From positions 1 through 16,261 of the forward strand of contig JAJYPQ010000044.1 in assembly GCA_021795255.1 (NCBI GenBank): DNA of 16,261 bases. Reading direction: 5' to 3'. This DNA is from Pseudomonadota bacterium. Its GTDB lineage: Bacteria > Pseudomonadota > Gammaproteobacteria > Acidiferrobacterales > Acidiferrobacteraceae. Below the pieces are notes generated by a model that saw nothing but the letters and a program-made list of their open reading frames with translations, did no database searches and was not told the DNA's origin. Shown here piece by piece: positions 1 through 9,414 of this stretch (its first letter is position 1; each line of letters starts with the position of its first letter). The position numbers were made by a program, and so were the translations under genes.

Positions 1-1902
<1,902 letters not shown>

Positions 1903-2568
1903 ATGCCGCAAGCGTCATTTGATGTCGCGCGCCAGAATATGGTCGCGCAGCAGATTCGTACCTGCGAGGTGCTTGATGAGCGCCTCCTTGGGCGATTGCG
2001 CGAGGTGCCGCGCGAGGAATTCGTGCCCACGAAGTATCGGGCCATGGCCTTCGCCGACATGAGCATTCCGCTCGGTCGCGGACAGGTCATGTTTTCCCCG
2101 ATGCTGGAGGCCCGACTGATCGACAGCCTAGCCCTTTCAGCGCCTGACCGAGTGCTTGAGGTCGGTACTGGGACTGGCTACCTCACCGCGGTTATGGCGG
2201 GTCTTGCGCACAGTATCTACAGTGTCGAGATCGTCCCCGAATTCAAGCTGAACGCGGCCCGCAACCTGAACGCCCTGTCTCTGAGCGACATCCATCTCGA
2301 GATGGGTGACGCGGCGCGCGGTTGGCCGCGCCACGGCCCCTATGACGCCATCTTGGTGAGCGGAGCTCTGCCTTTGGGGCCTGACCCGGCGTTTCGGGCA
2401 TCGCTGGCCGTGGGCGGGCGTCTGGTCGTGATTGTGGGGACCGCGCCGGCGAGGGAGGTGCGCGTCATCACGCGCCATGAGGCCGACCGTTTTTCCGAAC
2501 GGTCGCTATTCGAGACGGATGTACCCGTACTAATCAACGCTCCCCAACCAGACCCTTTTCGTTTCTAA
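1903..2568 (+). CDS. pcm: Protein-L-isoaspartate O-methyltransferase family protein
   Basis: This is a SAM-dependent methyltransferase of the Pcm family, which methylates isoaspartyl residues in damaged proteins as the first step of repair in the cytoplasm. With the start at 1903 it has 221 residues, the normal family size. The N-terminal block (NMVAQQIRTCEVLD, about residues 12-25), the FVP...AFAD...PLG segment (about 40-58) and the SAM-binding motif VLEVGTGTGYLT (84-95) are clear. The frame stays open upstream to a TTG at 1828, but the extra 25 residues do not resemble the family, so the ATG at 1903 is preferred despite lacking a good Shine-Dalgarno. A rhodanese gene follows 11 bases later. 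This short proteobacterial subgroup is often found beside a rhodanese gene, and whether it still repairs isoaspartate is not shown here. Confidence 0.9.
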   Translation: MPQASFDVARQNMVAQQIRTCEVLDERLLGRLREVPREEFVPTKYRAMAFADMSIPLGRGQVMFSPMLEARLIDSLALSAPDRVLEVGTGTGYLTAVMAGLAHSIYSVEIVPEFKLNAARNLNALSLSDIHLEMGDAARGWPRHGPYDAILVSGALPLGPDPAFRASLAVGGRLVVIVGTAPAREVRVITRHEADRFSERSLFETDVPVLINAPQPDPFRF

Positions 2569-2579
2569 GAAAGCACCCT

Positions 2580-2897
2580 ATGCGCGAAATTTCGCCCGAA
2601 GAGCTTCACAGCCGGCTGAAGGCCGGCGATAAGCCGGTCCTCCTGGATGTCCGGGAGCCGTGGGAACACAAGCTCTGCGCCCTGCCCGATTCCGTGCACG
2701 CGCCCATGCAGCAGATTCCCGCCCTGATGGGGAGTTTCGATCCGGAAAAAGAGCTGGTGGTCTATTGCCACACGGGGGTACGCAGCCTTCATGTCGGCCG
2801 GTTTCTCGAACACAACGGGTTCAAGAACGTCGTGAACTTAAAGGGCGGAATCGAGGCGTGGGCTCGAGCCGTAGACCCAACCATGGCCCGTTACTAA
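2580..2897 (+). CDS. Single-domain rhodanese-like sulfurtransferase
   Basis: A 105-residue protein made of one rhodanese domain, similar in layout to GlpE and PspE. It would carry a persulfide on its active-site cysteine and pass sulfur to acceptors such as cyanide, thiols or biosynthetic partners. The sequence shows the N-terminal LLDVREPWEH motif (about residues 21-30) and the six-residue active loop starting at Cys63 (CHTGVRS). The C-terminal block VVNLKGGIEAWARAVDP is also typical. There is no signal peptide, so it is probably cytoplasmic. It lies 11 bases after the Pcm-family gene and 6 bases before the hydrolase gene, suggesting one transcript. Its physiological acceptor cannot be read from sequence. 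Confidence 0.94.
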   Translation: MREISPEELHSRLKAGDKPVLLDVREPWEHKLCALPDSVHAPMQQIPALMGSFDPEKELVVYCHTGVRSLHVGRFLEHNGFKNVVNLKGGIEAWARAVDPTMARY

Positions 2898-2903
2898 GCT
2901 CCT

Positions 2904-3476
2904 ATGCTGATCGAGGCTAAGCGCAGCCGCTTATTGTTGGTCGATTTTCAGGCGCGTCTTTTCCCGGCCATGACGCCCACACCCCCGGGCCTGCTTCCGC
3001 GCATTCTTTTATTGACACGTGCCGCCCGGCTTATCGGTATCCCCATTGTCGTGACCCGTCAGTATCCCCAGGGCCTCGGTCCCCTTCTCCCGGAGCTTGC
3101 CGCGGTCCTGTCCGACGATGTGTATCAGGCCGATAAAATGACGTTCTCTTGTTGCGCCGATGCCGACATCGCCCCGGTTTTCGAAGACGATCGCGACCAG
3201 GTTCTGATTGCGGGCATCGAGACCCACGTTTGCGTCCTTCAGACAGCTCTTGAACTCGCTTCGCGTGGCAAGAGCCCCTATGTTCTTGCCGATGGGTGCG
3301 CGAGCCGAAGTATTGGGGACCACACCCAGGCGCTTGAGCGGCTCGGTCGCGAAGGCGTACGGATCGCGTCGATCGAGTCGGTGGTGTTTGAGTGGTTGCG
3401 TGGCGCCGACCATCTTCGTTTTCGGGAGCTGGTCCGCGAGATCAGGGATTTACCGAAGACGGTCGCGGACGGCTAA
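2904..3476 (+). CDS. Isochorismatase-family cysteine hydrolase
   Basis: A 190-residue cytoplasmic hydrolase of the isochorismatase/nicotinamidase superfamily. The expected catalytic triad is present: Asp14 in LLLVDFQ, Lys78 in ADKMTF and Cys110 in GIETHVCV. Members cleave amide or vinyl-ether bonds in small molecules. This one resembles the generic YcaC-like or nicotinamidase-related branch rather than a true PncA, since I do not see the PncA metal-binding pattern clearly, and the substrate cannot be named. It starts 6 bases after the rhodanese stop and has no obvious Shine-Dalgarno, so it is probably translated by coupling. Its last 35 bases overlap the 3' end of waaA on the other strand. 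Confidence 0.9.
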   Translation: MLIEAKRSRLLLVDFQARLFPAMTPTPPGLLPRILLLTRAARLIGIPIVVTRQYPQGLGPLLPELAAVLSDDVYQADKMTFSCCADADIAPVFEDDRDQVLIAGIETHVCVLQTALELASRGKSPYVLADGCASRSIGDHTQALERLGREGVRIASIESVVFEWLRGADHLRFRELVREIRDLPKTVADG

Positions 3477-4722
3477 AGAGAGGCTCCAGGAGTTTCAGGG
3501 TTTGAGCGCAAGCCCCTTGATGCTTCAAAACGAGGTTTTCTCCAGCAATCCCGGCGGTGGATCGCGCTTGTGGATCACTGAGGTAATGTTCGATGGCCAG
3601 GGCCAGGCCCGAGGCATCGTGCACCTGCACGCCCGCGCCCGCCGCGAGGGTCAGTTTCGCGATTTCGTCGAAATTGAACATATGGGGGCCAAAAACCGTA
3701 GGCACCCCGAGCGCTAGGGCCTCGAGTGGGTTGTGTCCCCCTGTTTCCACCAACGATCCGCCAACGAAAGCGCAATCGGCCGCGGCAAAAAACAGCACAA
3801 GTTCGCCCATGGTGTCCCCAAACAGCACGGCCGTAGCGGGGGCTACCGGCAAGCCGAGACTGCGCTCCACGACCGACAGGCCGCGTTGTCGTATGAGCCG
3901 GCCGACAGCCTCGAAGCGTTCCGGGTGGCGCGGAACCAGGATCAAAAGGAGCGTCGGGATTATCGCCTGCAGGCTTACATGAACATCCAGGACGATTTCT
4001 TCCTCACCCTGGTGGGTGCTCGCCGCGACCCAGACCGGGCGCTCGCCCCATTCGTAGCGCAGGGCTTGTGCTGCCTCGCGCAAGCCGGCTGTGGGGCTCA
4101 GTTCGAACTTCATGTTGCCCGTCACGTGAAGTGAGGCCTCCGGGGCCCCCAAGGCTTGCAAGCGACCGGCGTCCGCACCCGACTGAACCGCGATGACCGC
4201 GGGCACCGCCAGCATATTCCTGGTGAGGGTCCGGAAACGCCGGTAGCGACGATAGGACCGTTCCGAGAGCCGAACATTGGCAAGCATTAAGGGGATACCG
4301 GCCCGGCTTAAGGCCTGAAACAGGTTCGGCCAAAGTTCGGTCTCGAGGATGACCGCAACGCGTGGCCGCGTTGTGTCAAGAAAGCGCTTCAGGGCGCCTG
4401 GTAAGTCAAAGGGGGCAAATCTGTGATGGACGCTGTGTCCAAACAGCATGTCAACCTGGGCCGCGCCGGTCATGGTGGTCGTGGTCACGAGCAAGGGGAT
4501 GTCTGGGTGTTCGTCCAAAAGCGCGCGGATCAAGGGTACTGCTGCCCGCACCTCGCCTACCGATACGGCATGAACCCATAAGGAGCCGGCCACCATCGGG
4601 GGTCCGTAGCCGAGGCGCTCGCCCCAACGGGGCGCGTAGTGCGTGTGGGGGCGCGAGCGCCACCACAAGCGCACGAGCGCCAATGGGAGCACAAGACGCA
4701 GGAGTAGGGTGTAGAGCTTCAT
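3442..4722 (-). CDS. waaA: 3-deoxy-D-manno-octulosonic acid (Kdo) transferase
   Basis: WaaA (KdtA) transfers Kdo from CMP-Kdo to the lipid A precursor on the cytoplasmic face of the inner membrane. From the ATG at 4722 it has 426 residues, normal for the family. A hydrophobic N-terminal anchor (about residues 3-20) is followed by the basic W/R-rich segment. The motif HAVSVGE places the catalytic base at about Glu57. Family blocks ILETELWPNL, NVRLSERSYRRY and the C-terminal GGSLVETGGHNPLE all follow. The frame is open 43 codons further upstream, but that extension lies inside waaC, so it is rejected. The start ATG overlaps the waaC stop (ATGA), implying translational coupling. The 3' end overlaps the convergent hydrolase gene by 35 bp. 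Whether it adds one or two Kdo units is not visible. Confidence 0.97.
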   Translation of the reverse strand: MKLYTLLLRLVLPLALVRLWWRSRPHTHYAPRWGERLGYGPPMVAGSLWVHAVSVGEVRAAVPLIRALLDEHPDIPLLVTTTTMTGAAQVDMLFGHSVHHRFAPFDLPGALKRFLDTTRPRVAVILETELWPNLFQALSRAGIPLMLANVRLSERSYRRYRRFRTLTRNMLAVPAVIAVQSGADAGRLQALGAPEASLHVTGNMKFELSPTAGLREAAQALRYEWGERPVWVAASTHQGEEEIVLDVHVSLQAIIPTLLLILVPRHPERFEAVGRLIRQRGLSVVERSLGLPVAPATAVLFGDTMGELVLFFAAADCAFVGGSLVETGGHNPLEALALGVPTVFGPHMFNFDEIAKLTLAAGAGVQVHDASGLALAIEHYLSDPQARSTAGIAGENLVLKHQGACAQTLKLLEPLFSRPRPSSVNP

Positions 4723-5684
4723 GACACCACCCACCCGCCAGCATTTTGCAGGGCTTGTATGACTTCCTCCACCGGCGGCTGGGCGCCGAAACCGCCAAGG
4801 CTCGAGGCGTTCGCAGCAAGGACCCCGGTTTGCCGCGTGTCGCTGTCGCAAAAGATCCCGACTGTGGGGCGCTTCAGGGCCGCGGCAAGATGCACAAGCC
4901 CGGTGTCGACTCCGACTACGCCGCGCGCCGCCCCGATGATTGCCGTCAGGTCTTTCACACTCATCCGTGGGAGCGCGTGGGCATCACTCCCTACGGCGCG
5001 CGCGATCTCGTGCGCCGCCCTCTCTTCTTCCGGGTTCCCCGAGGGCCAGAGGGTGGCAAGCCCCTGTTCCGCGAGCCTTCGACCGAGGGCCACCCATGAG
5101 GCTCGAGGCCACAATTTCGAGGCGCGGCTGGTGGCATGTAGGGCTACGCAATAGGGCTGTGGACCGATATCCGTTGCCGGTTGCGGAGGGACAAGCCCGT
5201 AATCGGGCGCCGTCGTTGGGAGCGGGTAGGCCAAGGCTCCGGCCGCGAGCGAGCGGTTGCGCCACACTGCGTGTTGCTCCCACACCACGGGGACTCCTTT
5301 TTGGTAGAGCAGGGCCGCCCATGCTTCGCGCGCCGATCTTCGGTCCGGACCATAAACGGGTCCCGAGGCGAGCCGCGCCAAGGCCGCGCTTTTGACAAGC
5401 CCTTGACTGTCCAAAACCATATCGTAACGCGTTTGTCGCAGCGCCCTACGAAACTCCTTCACCTCTTTCCAAGTCTGTGCTTGCCAAGATGCGTGCCGCC
5501 ACCGACGCAACTCTACTGGGATCACCGTGCGGATTGCAGGATGCAGGGCGGGAATGTCAGCAAAGGCCTTTTCCACCACCCAGTCGATACGCGCCCTGGG
5601 AAAGTGAGCGCGAATATCCGACACCATGGGCAGATTATGGACCACATCGCCGAGCGACGAAGTCTTAACGATCAGGATGTCCAT
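4719..5684 (-). CDS. waaC: ADP-heptose:LPS heptosyltransferase I
   Basis: WaaC (RfaC) adds the first L-glycero-D-manno-heptose to Kdo of the LPS inner core and belongs to glycosyltransferase family 9. The preferred start at 5684 gives 321 residues beginning MDILIVKTSSLGDVVHNLP, with the catalytic Asp at residue 13 as in E. coli WaaC. The DSQGLVKSAALA block, the nucleotide-sugar-binding SKLWP motif and the GVDTGLVHLAAAL signature follow in order. An in-frame ATG nine codons earlier (5711) is less likely because family members begin immediately before the first beta strand. Neither start has a clear Shine-Dalgarno. The stop overlaps the waaA start by four bases. Confidence 0.96.
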   Translation of the reverse strand: MDILIVKTSSLGDVVHNLPMVSDIRAHFPRARIDWVVEKAFADIPALHPAIRTVIPVELRRWRHASWQAQTWKEVKEFRRALRQTRYDMVLDSQGLVKSAALARLASGPVYGPDRRSAREAWAALLYQKGVPVVWEQHAVWRNRSLAAGALAYPLPTTAPDYGLVPPQPATDIGPQPYCVALHATSRASKLWPRASWVALGRRLAEQGLATLWPSGNPEEERAAHEIARAVGSDAHALPRMSVKDLTAIIGAARGVVGVDTGLVHLAAALKRPTVGIFCDSDTRQTGVLAANASSLGGFGAQPPVEEVIQALQNAGGWVVS

Positions 5685-5759
5685 ATCAGACGAGACGTCG
5701 CCTAATGCCATTGAGGGTATAAGAGAAGAGTCGTCGGATCGGCGTAAGTGAATCAGAGC

Positions 5760-6515
5760 TCATGTGCGATCTCGCGTTTTCGTCAGAAGACGCAGTTTGG
5801 CGTACTTATAGTACGTCACCTCGGCGTTCGATATGGCCAGCATCAGCCCCTCAGCGCCGTCGAGCAAACCAAACTGCACGAAGTAAGTGCGTACAAATGC
5901 CCAAACGCCATGTATGAGGGCTTGGGGCAAGGAACCCCGGCGTCCTTTTTGGGCCGCCATCGTGGCACCGGCCGTCGAGTAACTGTCGACTTTATGGAGA
6001 ACCTCCTCAAGATCGCGGTAGGTCTCATGATGGAGAGGCGAGGACAAGGTGCCGACCGCCCCTTGGACCACCAAGCGCTCGTGAACAATATCGTCGCTAA
6101 AACGCGCGCAGCCCCGGCGGAAAAGCCGGATGACGTAATCGGGATACCATCCGCCATGACCCATGAATCGACCGCAATAGCTGGAGAGGCGCGGGATTCG
6201 GTAGGCGTTGATCTTGCTCTCGCCTGCCAGCACCTGCTGAATTTCGGCTTGCGCCTGGGTGGGCAGGTATTCGTCGGCATCCAGGGCCAAGACCCAGGTA
6301 CCCGTGGCAAGATCGAGCGCACGGTTCTTTTGCGGGCCAAAACCCGCCCAGTCGGTGCTGATGACATGGGGTGTAAATTCACGGCAGACGGCCACCGTGC
6401 AGTCCGTGCTCCCCGAATCGACCACGATAATCTCATCCGCCCATGACACCGAGGCTAGGCAGCGACGAATCATGGCGGCCTCGTTTTTTGTGATCACTAT
6501 GACCGATAAAGGCAT
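5760..6515 (-). CDS. waaE: Glycosyltransferase family 2, WaaE/KdtX-like LPS core transferase
   Basis: A 251-residue inverting GT-A glycosyltransferase. WaaE (KdtX) of enterobacteria adds a beta-1,4-linked glucose to the first heptose of the inner core, and family members sit beside waaA or waaC as here. The N-terminus reads SVIVITKNEAAMI, then ADEIIVVDSGSTD (nucleotide binding) and ALDADEYL, whose DAD is the metal-binding DXD motif at about residue 78-80. The WYPDYVIRLFRR and DDIVHERL blocks are typical of the WaaE branch. The C-terminal third is amphipathic and probably sits on the inner membrane. It is the first gene of a three-gene minus-strand group, 75 bp ahead of waaC. The sugar transferred is inferred from family only. 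Confidence 0.88.
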   Translation of the reverse strand: MPLSVIVITKNEAAMIRRCLASVSWADEIIVVDSGSTDCTVAVCREFTPHVISTDWAGFGPQKNRALDLATGTWVLALDADEYLPTQAQAEIQQVLAGESKINAYRIPRLSSYCGRFMGHGGWYPDYVIRLFRRGCARFSDDIVHERLVVQGAVGTLSSPLHHETYRDLEEVLHKVDSYSTAGATMAAQKGRRGSLPQALIHGVWAFVRTYFVQFGLLDGAEGLMLAISNAEVTYYKYAKLRLLTKTRDRT

Positions 6516-6545
6516 GGAAGGCGGCTGCTCCTGTCGACGAAACGA

Positions 6546-6574
6546 ATAATCACCTTAGTTCGCAAATCGCGCAA
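6546..6574 (-). promoter_or_regulatory. Possible promoter of the waaE-waaC-waaA operon
   Basis: On the minus strand a TTGCGC hexamer (6569-6574) and a GATTAT hexamer (6546-6551, 4 of 6 matches to the -10 consensus) are separated by exactly 17 bases. Transcription would start near 6539, leaving a leader of about 24 bases that contains an AGGAG (6528-6532) twelve bases before the waaE ATG. The -35 match is poor, so this is a spacing-based suggestion only. Confidence 0.28.
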
Positions 6575-6825
6575 CACTCGGCGATCGGTTTGTTTCCGGT
6601 TGCCCACGGCATGGTGCCGGGATACATATCATGCACCTAACACCGAGGTAATGCGGGCCAACCCGAGTCTCAGTTTGGGGTTCGGCAGCCGTCTCGTCGC
6701 GCCTCTGGTCACGCGCTGTTTTGGGGCAGATGTCGGGTTGGAAAGACAGAAGTCGACCCAAATGTTAGGACACCGTGTTAAGCGGGCGCCCGCCCTTACG
6801 GCGGTGATACAAGGAGCGGAATACC

Positions 6826-7101
6826 ATGAGCAAGGTGTGTCGTAATCACCATGTCGGAGGCGGATTTTCTGTGCTGAGGCCTGGAAGGAAACCCTGGAGC
6901 GCCGCAGGGCCGCCATCAGCAAGGGGGGCAAGGCGCGGTGGTGTGCAAGACGCATTTGTCAAATGCTGTTGGTGCCGTGTCAAATACGAAGGGGTCATTC
7001 TCAGGTTCTCGGTGCGCGCACTGGTCGCCGAATCGATCTTAAAGGCTCGCGCTCTCTTGCCAAATATTGCGATTTCACCAATCATTAGGTGTGCCATCTA
7101 A
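6826..7101 (+). pseudogene. Possible decayed small gene (unrecognised)
   Basis: An ATG at 6826 is preceded by AAGGAG (6811-6816) at nine-base spacing, a good ribosome binding site in a region otherwise poor in them. The frame runs 91 codons but its amino-acid content (many Gly, Arg, Pro, Cys) does not look like a folded protein. In another plus-strand frame, open from about 6846 to a stop at 7086-7088, 6876-6953 encodes a segment that does look protein-like: EAWKETLERRRAAI followed by a KGGKARW stretch, basic and helix-prone. One reading is a small gene with a frameshift between start and body; the other is chance. I do not recognise the family. Confidence 0.2.
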
Positions 7102-7199
7102 CACGGGACCGACAGACATTGTGGGCAGACTTATACCGTGACGCCTCTGAGACATGGCTGCTTAAACAATCTGGGGGGCTGCCCACTTAAGGGTTCGGA

Positions 7200-7222
7200 G
7201 ATCCTATCTAAGGGTAGGGATC
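7200..7222 (+). repeat. Bulged stem-loop upstream of the GT9 gene
   Basis: GATCCTATC (7200-7208), loop TAAG, and GGTAGGGATC (7213-7222) can pair over nine positions with one bulged G and one G-U pair. It sits about 80 bases before the GT9 start at 7301. No T-run follows, so it is not an intrinsic terminator. It may be a leader structure or chance. Confidence 0.25.
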
Positions 7223-7300
7223 CGCATCAGACTCTGGGTAGACCACACAAGTAAGTTTGATAGGCTGAACGAACATAGCCGGTTATTAGGGGGGGGCGCA

Positions 7301-8347
7301 ATGCGGTTTGGAGAGGGGAGCAAAGTGTTGGTCGTTTTGCCAACATCCATTGGCGACGCAGTATGCGCCATACCCCTTCTCGAATCCTTATTTAAAGGCG
7401 GCTGGGTAGTGCATACCGTGCTGGATACCCGTTTGGCAGGGCTGGCCCTAACTTACAGTCCCTATATCCAATATGAGCATCTTGTCCCCGTCAAGAGGTG
7501 GCGGTCAATCTCCCCCCTTCGGGACTTGAAGGGCCGCCTTTCGTTTATCGCCCGGGTGCGGTGGAACACATACGATGCCATGATTTCGGTTGGTGACGGG
7601 TCGCTAGGCGCATGGATTGCTTGGGCCGCGCGGATCCCGGTAAGCGTGACGCAGGATTCCTACCATAAGATTCACCTGAAACGGTGGGCACAGCGGTGCA
7701 TCTACACGCATCATGTCCCTGTCCCGCGAGCACATGGTATTGTCCAGAATTGTGAGCTAGGGCGTCCCCTCGGAGTTATCCCGGTACCGCCGTCCTTTTC
7801 TCGGCGTGACTTGGTGGCTACGGCTGCTACACGTCCGCCAATTTTCGTAATCGGCCCGGATGCCTCGCAGGCAGGCCGTTCCATTCCCCTTATTGAAACC
7901 GTTCTTATCGTGAAGAGGCTGAAAGCCGCGCACCCCGAGAGCGAAGTTGTGCTAGCGGGGCCAGTTGGTGGGATTGCCGAGCAAGCGGCCCAAGTATGCG
8001 ACGTTTCCCGCGCCACCATTGGCGCGTCGCTAGCAGCCGTTGTACGCACAATTGCGGAGGCACGCTGCGTGATCGCGACGGACTCGGGTCTTGGACATAT
8101 CGCTGCCGCTTGCGACACCCCTGTCGTGTCAATTTTCGGGCCCGGAGACCCGGCAACCGCTGTTCCCTGGATAGACCCAAGAAAGCTCGCCGTAATTCGT
8201 AACGAGCGCCCGTGCCAGCCGTGTCGCGAAAACGGTTGCCATGGTTCGGGTGTGGCCGATTGCCTGAATGGCCTGCCGATAGATAAAATTATGGAAGCCG
8301 CTTACCACCTTAGTCGCTTTACCGTTCCCTTGACTGCGCCGGATTGA
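7301..8347 (+). CDS. Glycosyltransferase family 9 (heptosyltransferase superfamily), GT9-A
   Basis: A 348-residue cytoplasmic GT-B enzyme of family 9, the family of LPS heptosyltransferases. The N-terminal strand VLVVLPTSIGDAV puts the conserved catalytic-type Asp at residue 19, and the C-terminal half carries ATDSGLGHIAAA and VSIFGPGDP. The K-x-W-P nucleotide-sugar motif of WaaC is replaced by R-S-I-P in the segment GPDASQAGRSIPL. Near the end are four cysteines (PCQPC...GC...DC), a pattern common in WaaF-like members. The ATG follows a G-rich stretch (AGGGGGGGG) only four bases upstream, which could serve as ribosome binding site. It is the first plus-strand gene of a pair with the methyltransferase gene. 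A role as a heptose or other core sugar transferase is inferred, and the acceptor is unknown. Confidence 0.9.
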   Translation: MRFGEGSKVLVVLPTSIGDAVCAIPLLESLFKGGWVVHTVLDTRLAGLALTYSPYIQYEHLVPVKRWRSISPLRDLKGRLSFIARVRWNTYDAMISVGDGSLGAWIAWAARIPVSVTQDSYHKIHLKRWAQRCIYTHHVPVPRAHGIVQNCELGRPLGVIPVPPSFSRRDLVATAATRPPIFVIGPDASQAGRSIPLIETVLIVKRLKAAHPESEVVLAGPVGGIAEQAAQVCDVSRATIGASLAAVVRTIAEARCVIATDSGLGHIAAACDTPVVSIFGPGDPATAVPWIDPRKLAVIRNERPCQPCRENGCHGSGVADCLNGLPIDKIMEAAYHLSRFTVPLTAPD

Positions 8348-8351
8348 GATT

Positions 8352-8393
8352 TATACAAAAGCGAAACACTTCCTCATCACACCTTTTGTTATA
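8352..8393 (+). repeat. A+T-rich inverted repeat after the GT9 gene
   Basis: TATACAAAAG (8352-8361) and CTTTTGTTATA (8383-8393) are inverted copies with one bulge, separated by 21 bases and beginning five bases after the GT9 stop codon. The stem is A+T-rich and not followed by a T-run, so it is not a classical intrinsic terminator. It could protect or process the 3' end, or be an operator for the downstream gene. Confidence 0.25.
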
Positions 8394-8466
8394 GAATGGC
8401 TGTGATTATTCGGCCGCTTTTCATCTAGCGTCCCCATCCAGTATCTAACGAGCACAGGGATAACCC

Positions 8467-9414
8467 GTGATAGCAAGACGCGCAGTTCGAGGCCAAAAAT
8501 CCCCCTTATGGTCTTTGTTGTCGAAGTGGCACAAAAAAGAATGGCGTATGCCCATATTGCGGCGAACGCGCAGGCGAGTACGGAAAGTTCAGTCACAGCT
8601 AAGGGCTATGCCGATCATCGTGAATCACCCAAGACCGCAATTGGTTTATCAGATCGTAGCTAACCTCTGCCCTCGGGATGTAAGAGGGAAGGGCCTTGTA
8701 CGTGTAGGCCATGACCGAGATGGCGGATATGTGATGCTAGACAGCGGACTTAATGGTGCGACTGTGTATAATCTCGGTATTAACCAGGAAGTTTCCTGGG
8801 ATATAGATATGGTTACACGAGGATGCCATATCTACCAGTATGATCACACGATTGACGCCCCACCTTTTGAGCACCCCAATGTCCATTTCTCAAAACTAGG
8901 TATTGCCTCCGCCAACTCTGATGACGGCGTCTTTAAGACCGTAGCGCACATTTTAGATAAGAATGGCCATACCGAGAACCGCGATCTAGTACTAAATATG
9001 GACATAGAGGGCGATGAATGGAACATTCTATCTCATATAGAAGAGTCCACTCTCGAGCAGTTCTCCCAGATCGTCATTGAGTTCCATGACCTCCTTAAAG
9101 TGTGGTCGCTGCCACACCTGGAAAAGGTTGTTGCGGCGCTCGCAAAATTGAACAAAGCTCATCAGGTTATTCACGTTCATGCGAACAACTTTGGGCACGT
9201 AGGATTGTTTGGTGGCATCGTCCTTTATGAAAGCATAGAGGTGACCTATGTCAGAAAGGCCGACCACTCTTTTGGCCCCTGCGATAAGATATTCCCGATA
9301 CCGCTAGACCGGCCAAATGATCCCGCTAGGCTTGATTACTTGCTCGGCGCGCTTGGCCAGATGCCTCCAACATACTATGAGGCCCTCGGCGGTGCCGTAG
9401 CCGGACAGCGATGA
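8467..9414 (+). CDS. FkbM-type SAM-dependent methyltransferase
   Basis: A 315-residue protein resembling the FkbM/Methyltransf_21 family, which often O-methylates sugars or other secondary products. Recognisable blocks are RVGHDRDGGYVMLD, YNLGINQEVSWD (the equivalent of the SAM-binding loop), YQYDHTID, LNMDIEGDEWNIL (the conserved DIEG motif) and FSQIVIEFHDL. No signal peptide or membrane segment is evident. The GTG start at 8467 has AGGG about eight bases upstream; in-frame ATGs at 8548 and 8608 would remove a very basic N-terminal tail, so the true start is uncertain. Sampled stretches are about 38-48% G+C against 55-60% in neighbours, suggesting acquisition from elsewhere. Its place after a GT9 gene points to methylation of an LPS sugar, which is inference. 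Confidence 0.85.
   Translation: MIARRAVRGQKSPLWSLLSKWHKKEWRMPILRRTRRRVRKVQSQLRAMPIIVNHPRPQLVYQIVANLCPRDVRGKGLVRVGHDRDGGYVMLDSGLNGATVYNLGINQEVSWDIDMVTRGCHIYQYDHTIDAPPFEHPNVHFSKLGIASANSDDGVFKTVAHILDKNGHTENRDLVLNMDIEGDEWNILSHIEESTLEQFSQIVIEFHDLLKVWSLPHLEKVVAALAKLNKAHQVIHVHANNFGHVGLFGGIVLYESIEVTYVRKADHSFGPCDKIFPIPLDRPNDPARLDYLLGALGQMPPTYYEALGGAVAGQR

Larger units (their letters stand above)
6516..7300. other. 785-bp divergent intergenic region, no confident gene
   Basis: This spacer separates the minus-strand core operon from the plus-strand GT9 gene and is long for such a compact locus. It holds the likely waaE promoter at its left end. In its middle lies a weak plus-strand open frame with a good ribosome binding site that looks decayed (6826-7101). 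Near its right end are an inverted repeat (GTGGGCAG at 7121-7128 with CTGCCCAC at 7179-7186) and a bulged hairpin at 7200-7222. None of the remaining short open frames on either strand resembles a known protein. Confidence 0.6.

Noticed and set aside
5748..6446. Plus-strand open frame of 232 codons
   Set aside because: Antisense to the WaaE-like gene, which has clear GT2 motifs; the plus-strand product resembles nothing.
6703..6736. JUMPStart/ops-like element
   Set aside because: A stretch with TCTGGT, GCTGTT and GGGGC in order recalls JUMPStart, but the ops core GGCGGTAGCGTG is absent and the matches are scattered.
6761..6850. Insertion-sequence left end
   Set aside because: The TGTTAGGACACCGTG start and a nearby ATG suggested an IS terminus, but no matching inverted end, target duplication or transposase frame could be found in the window.
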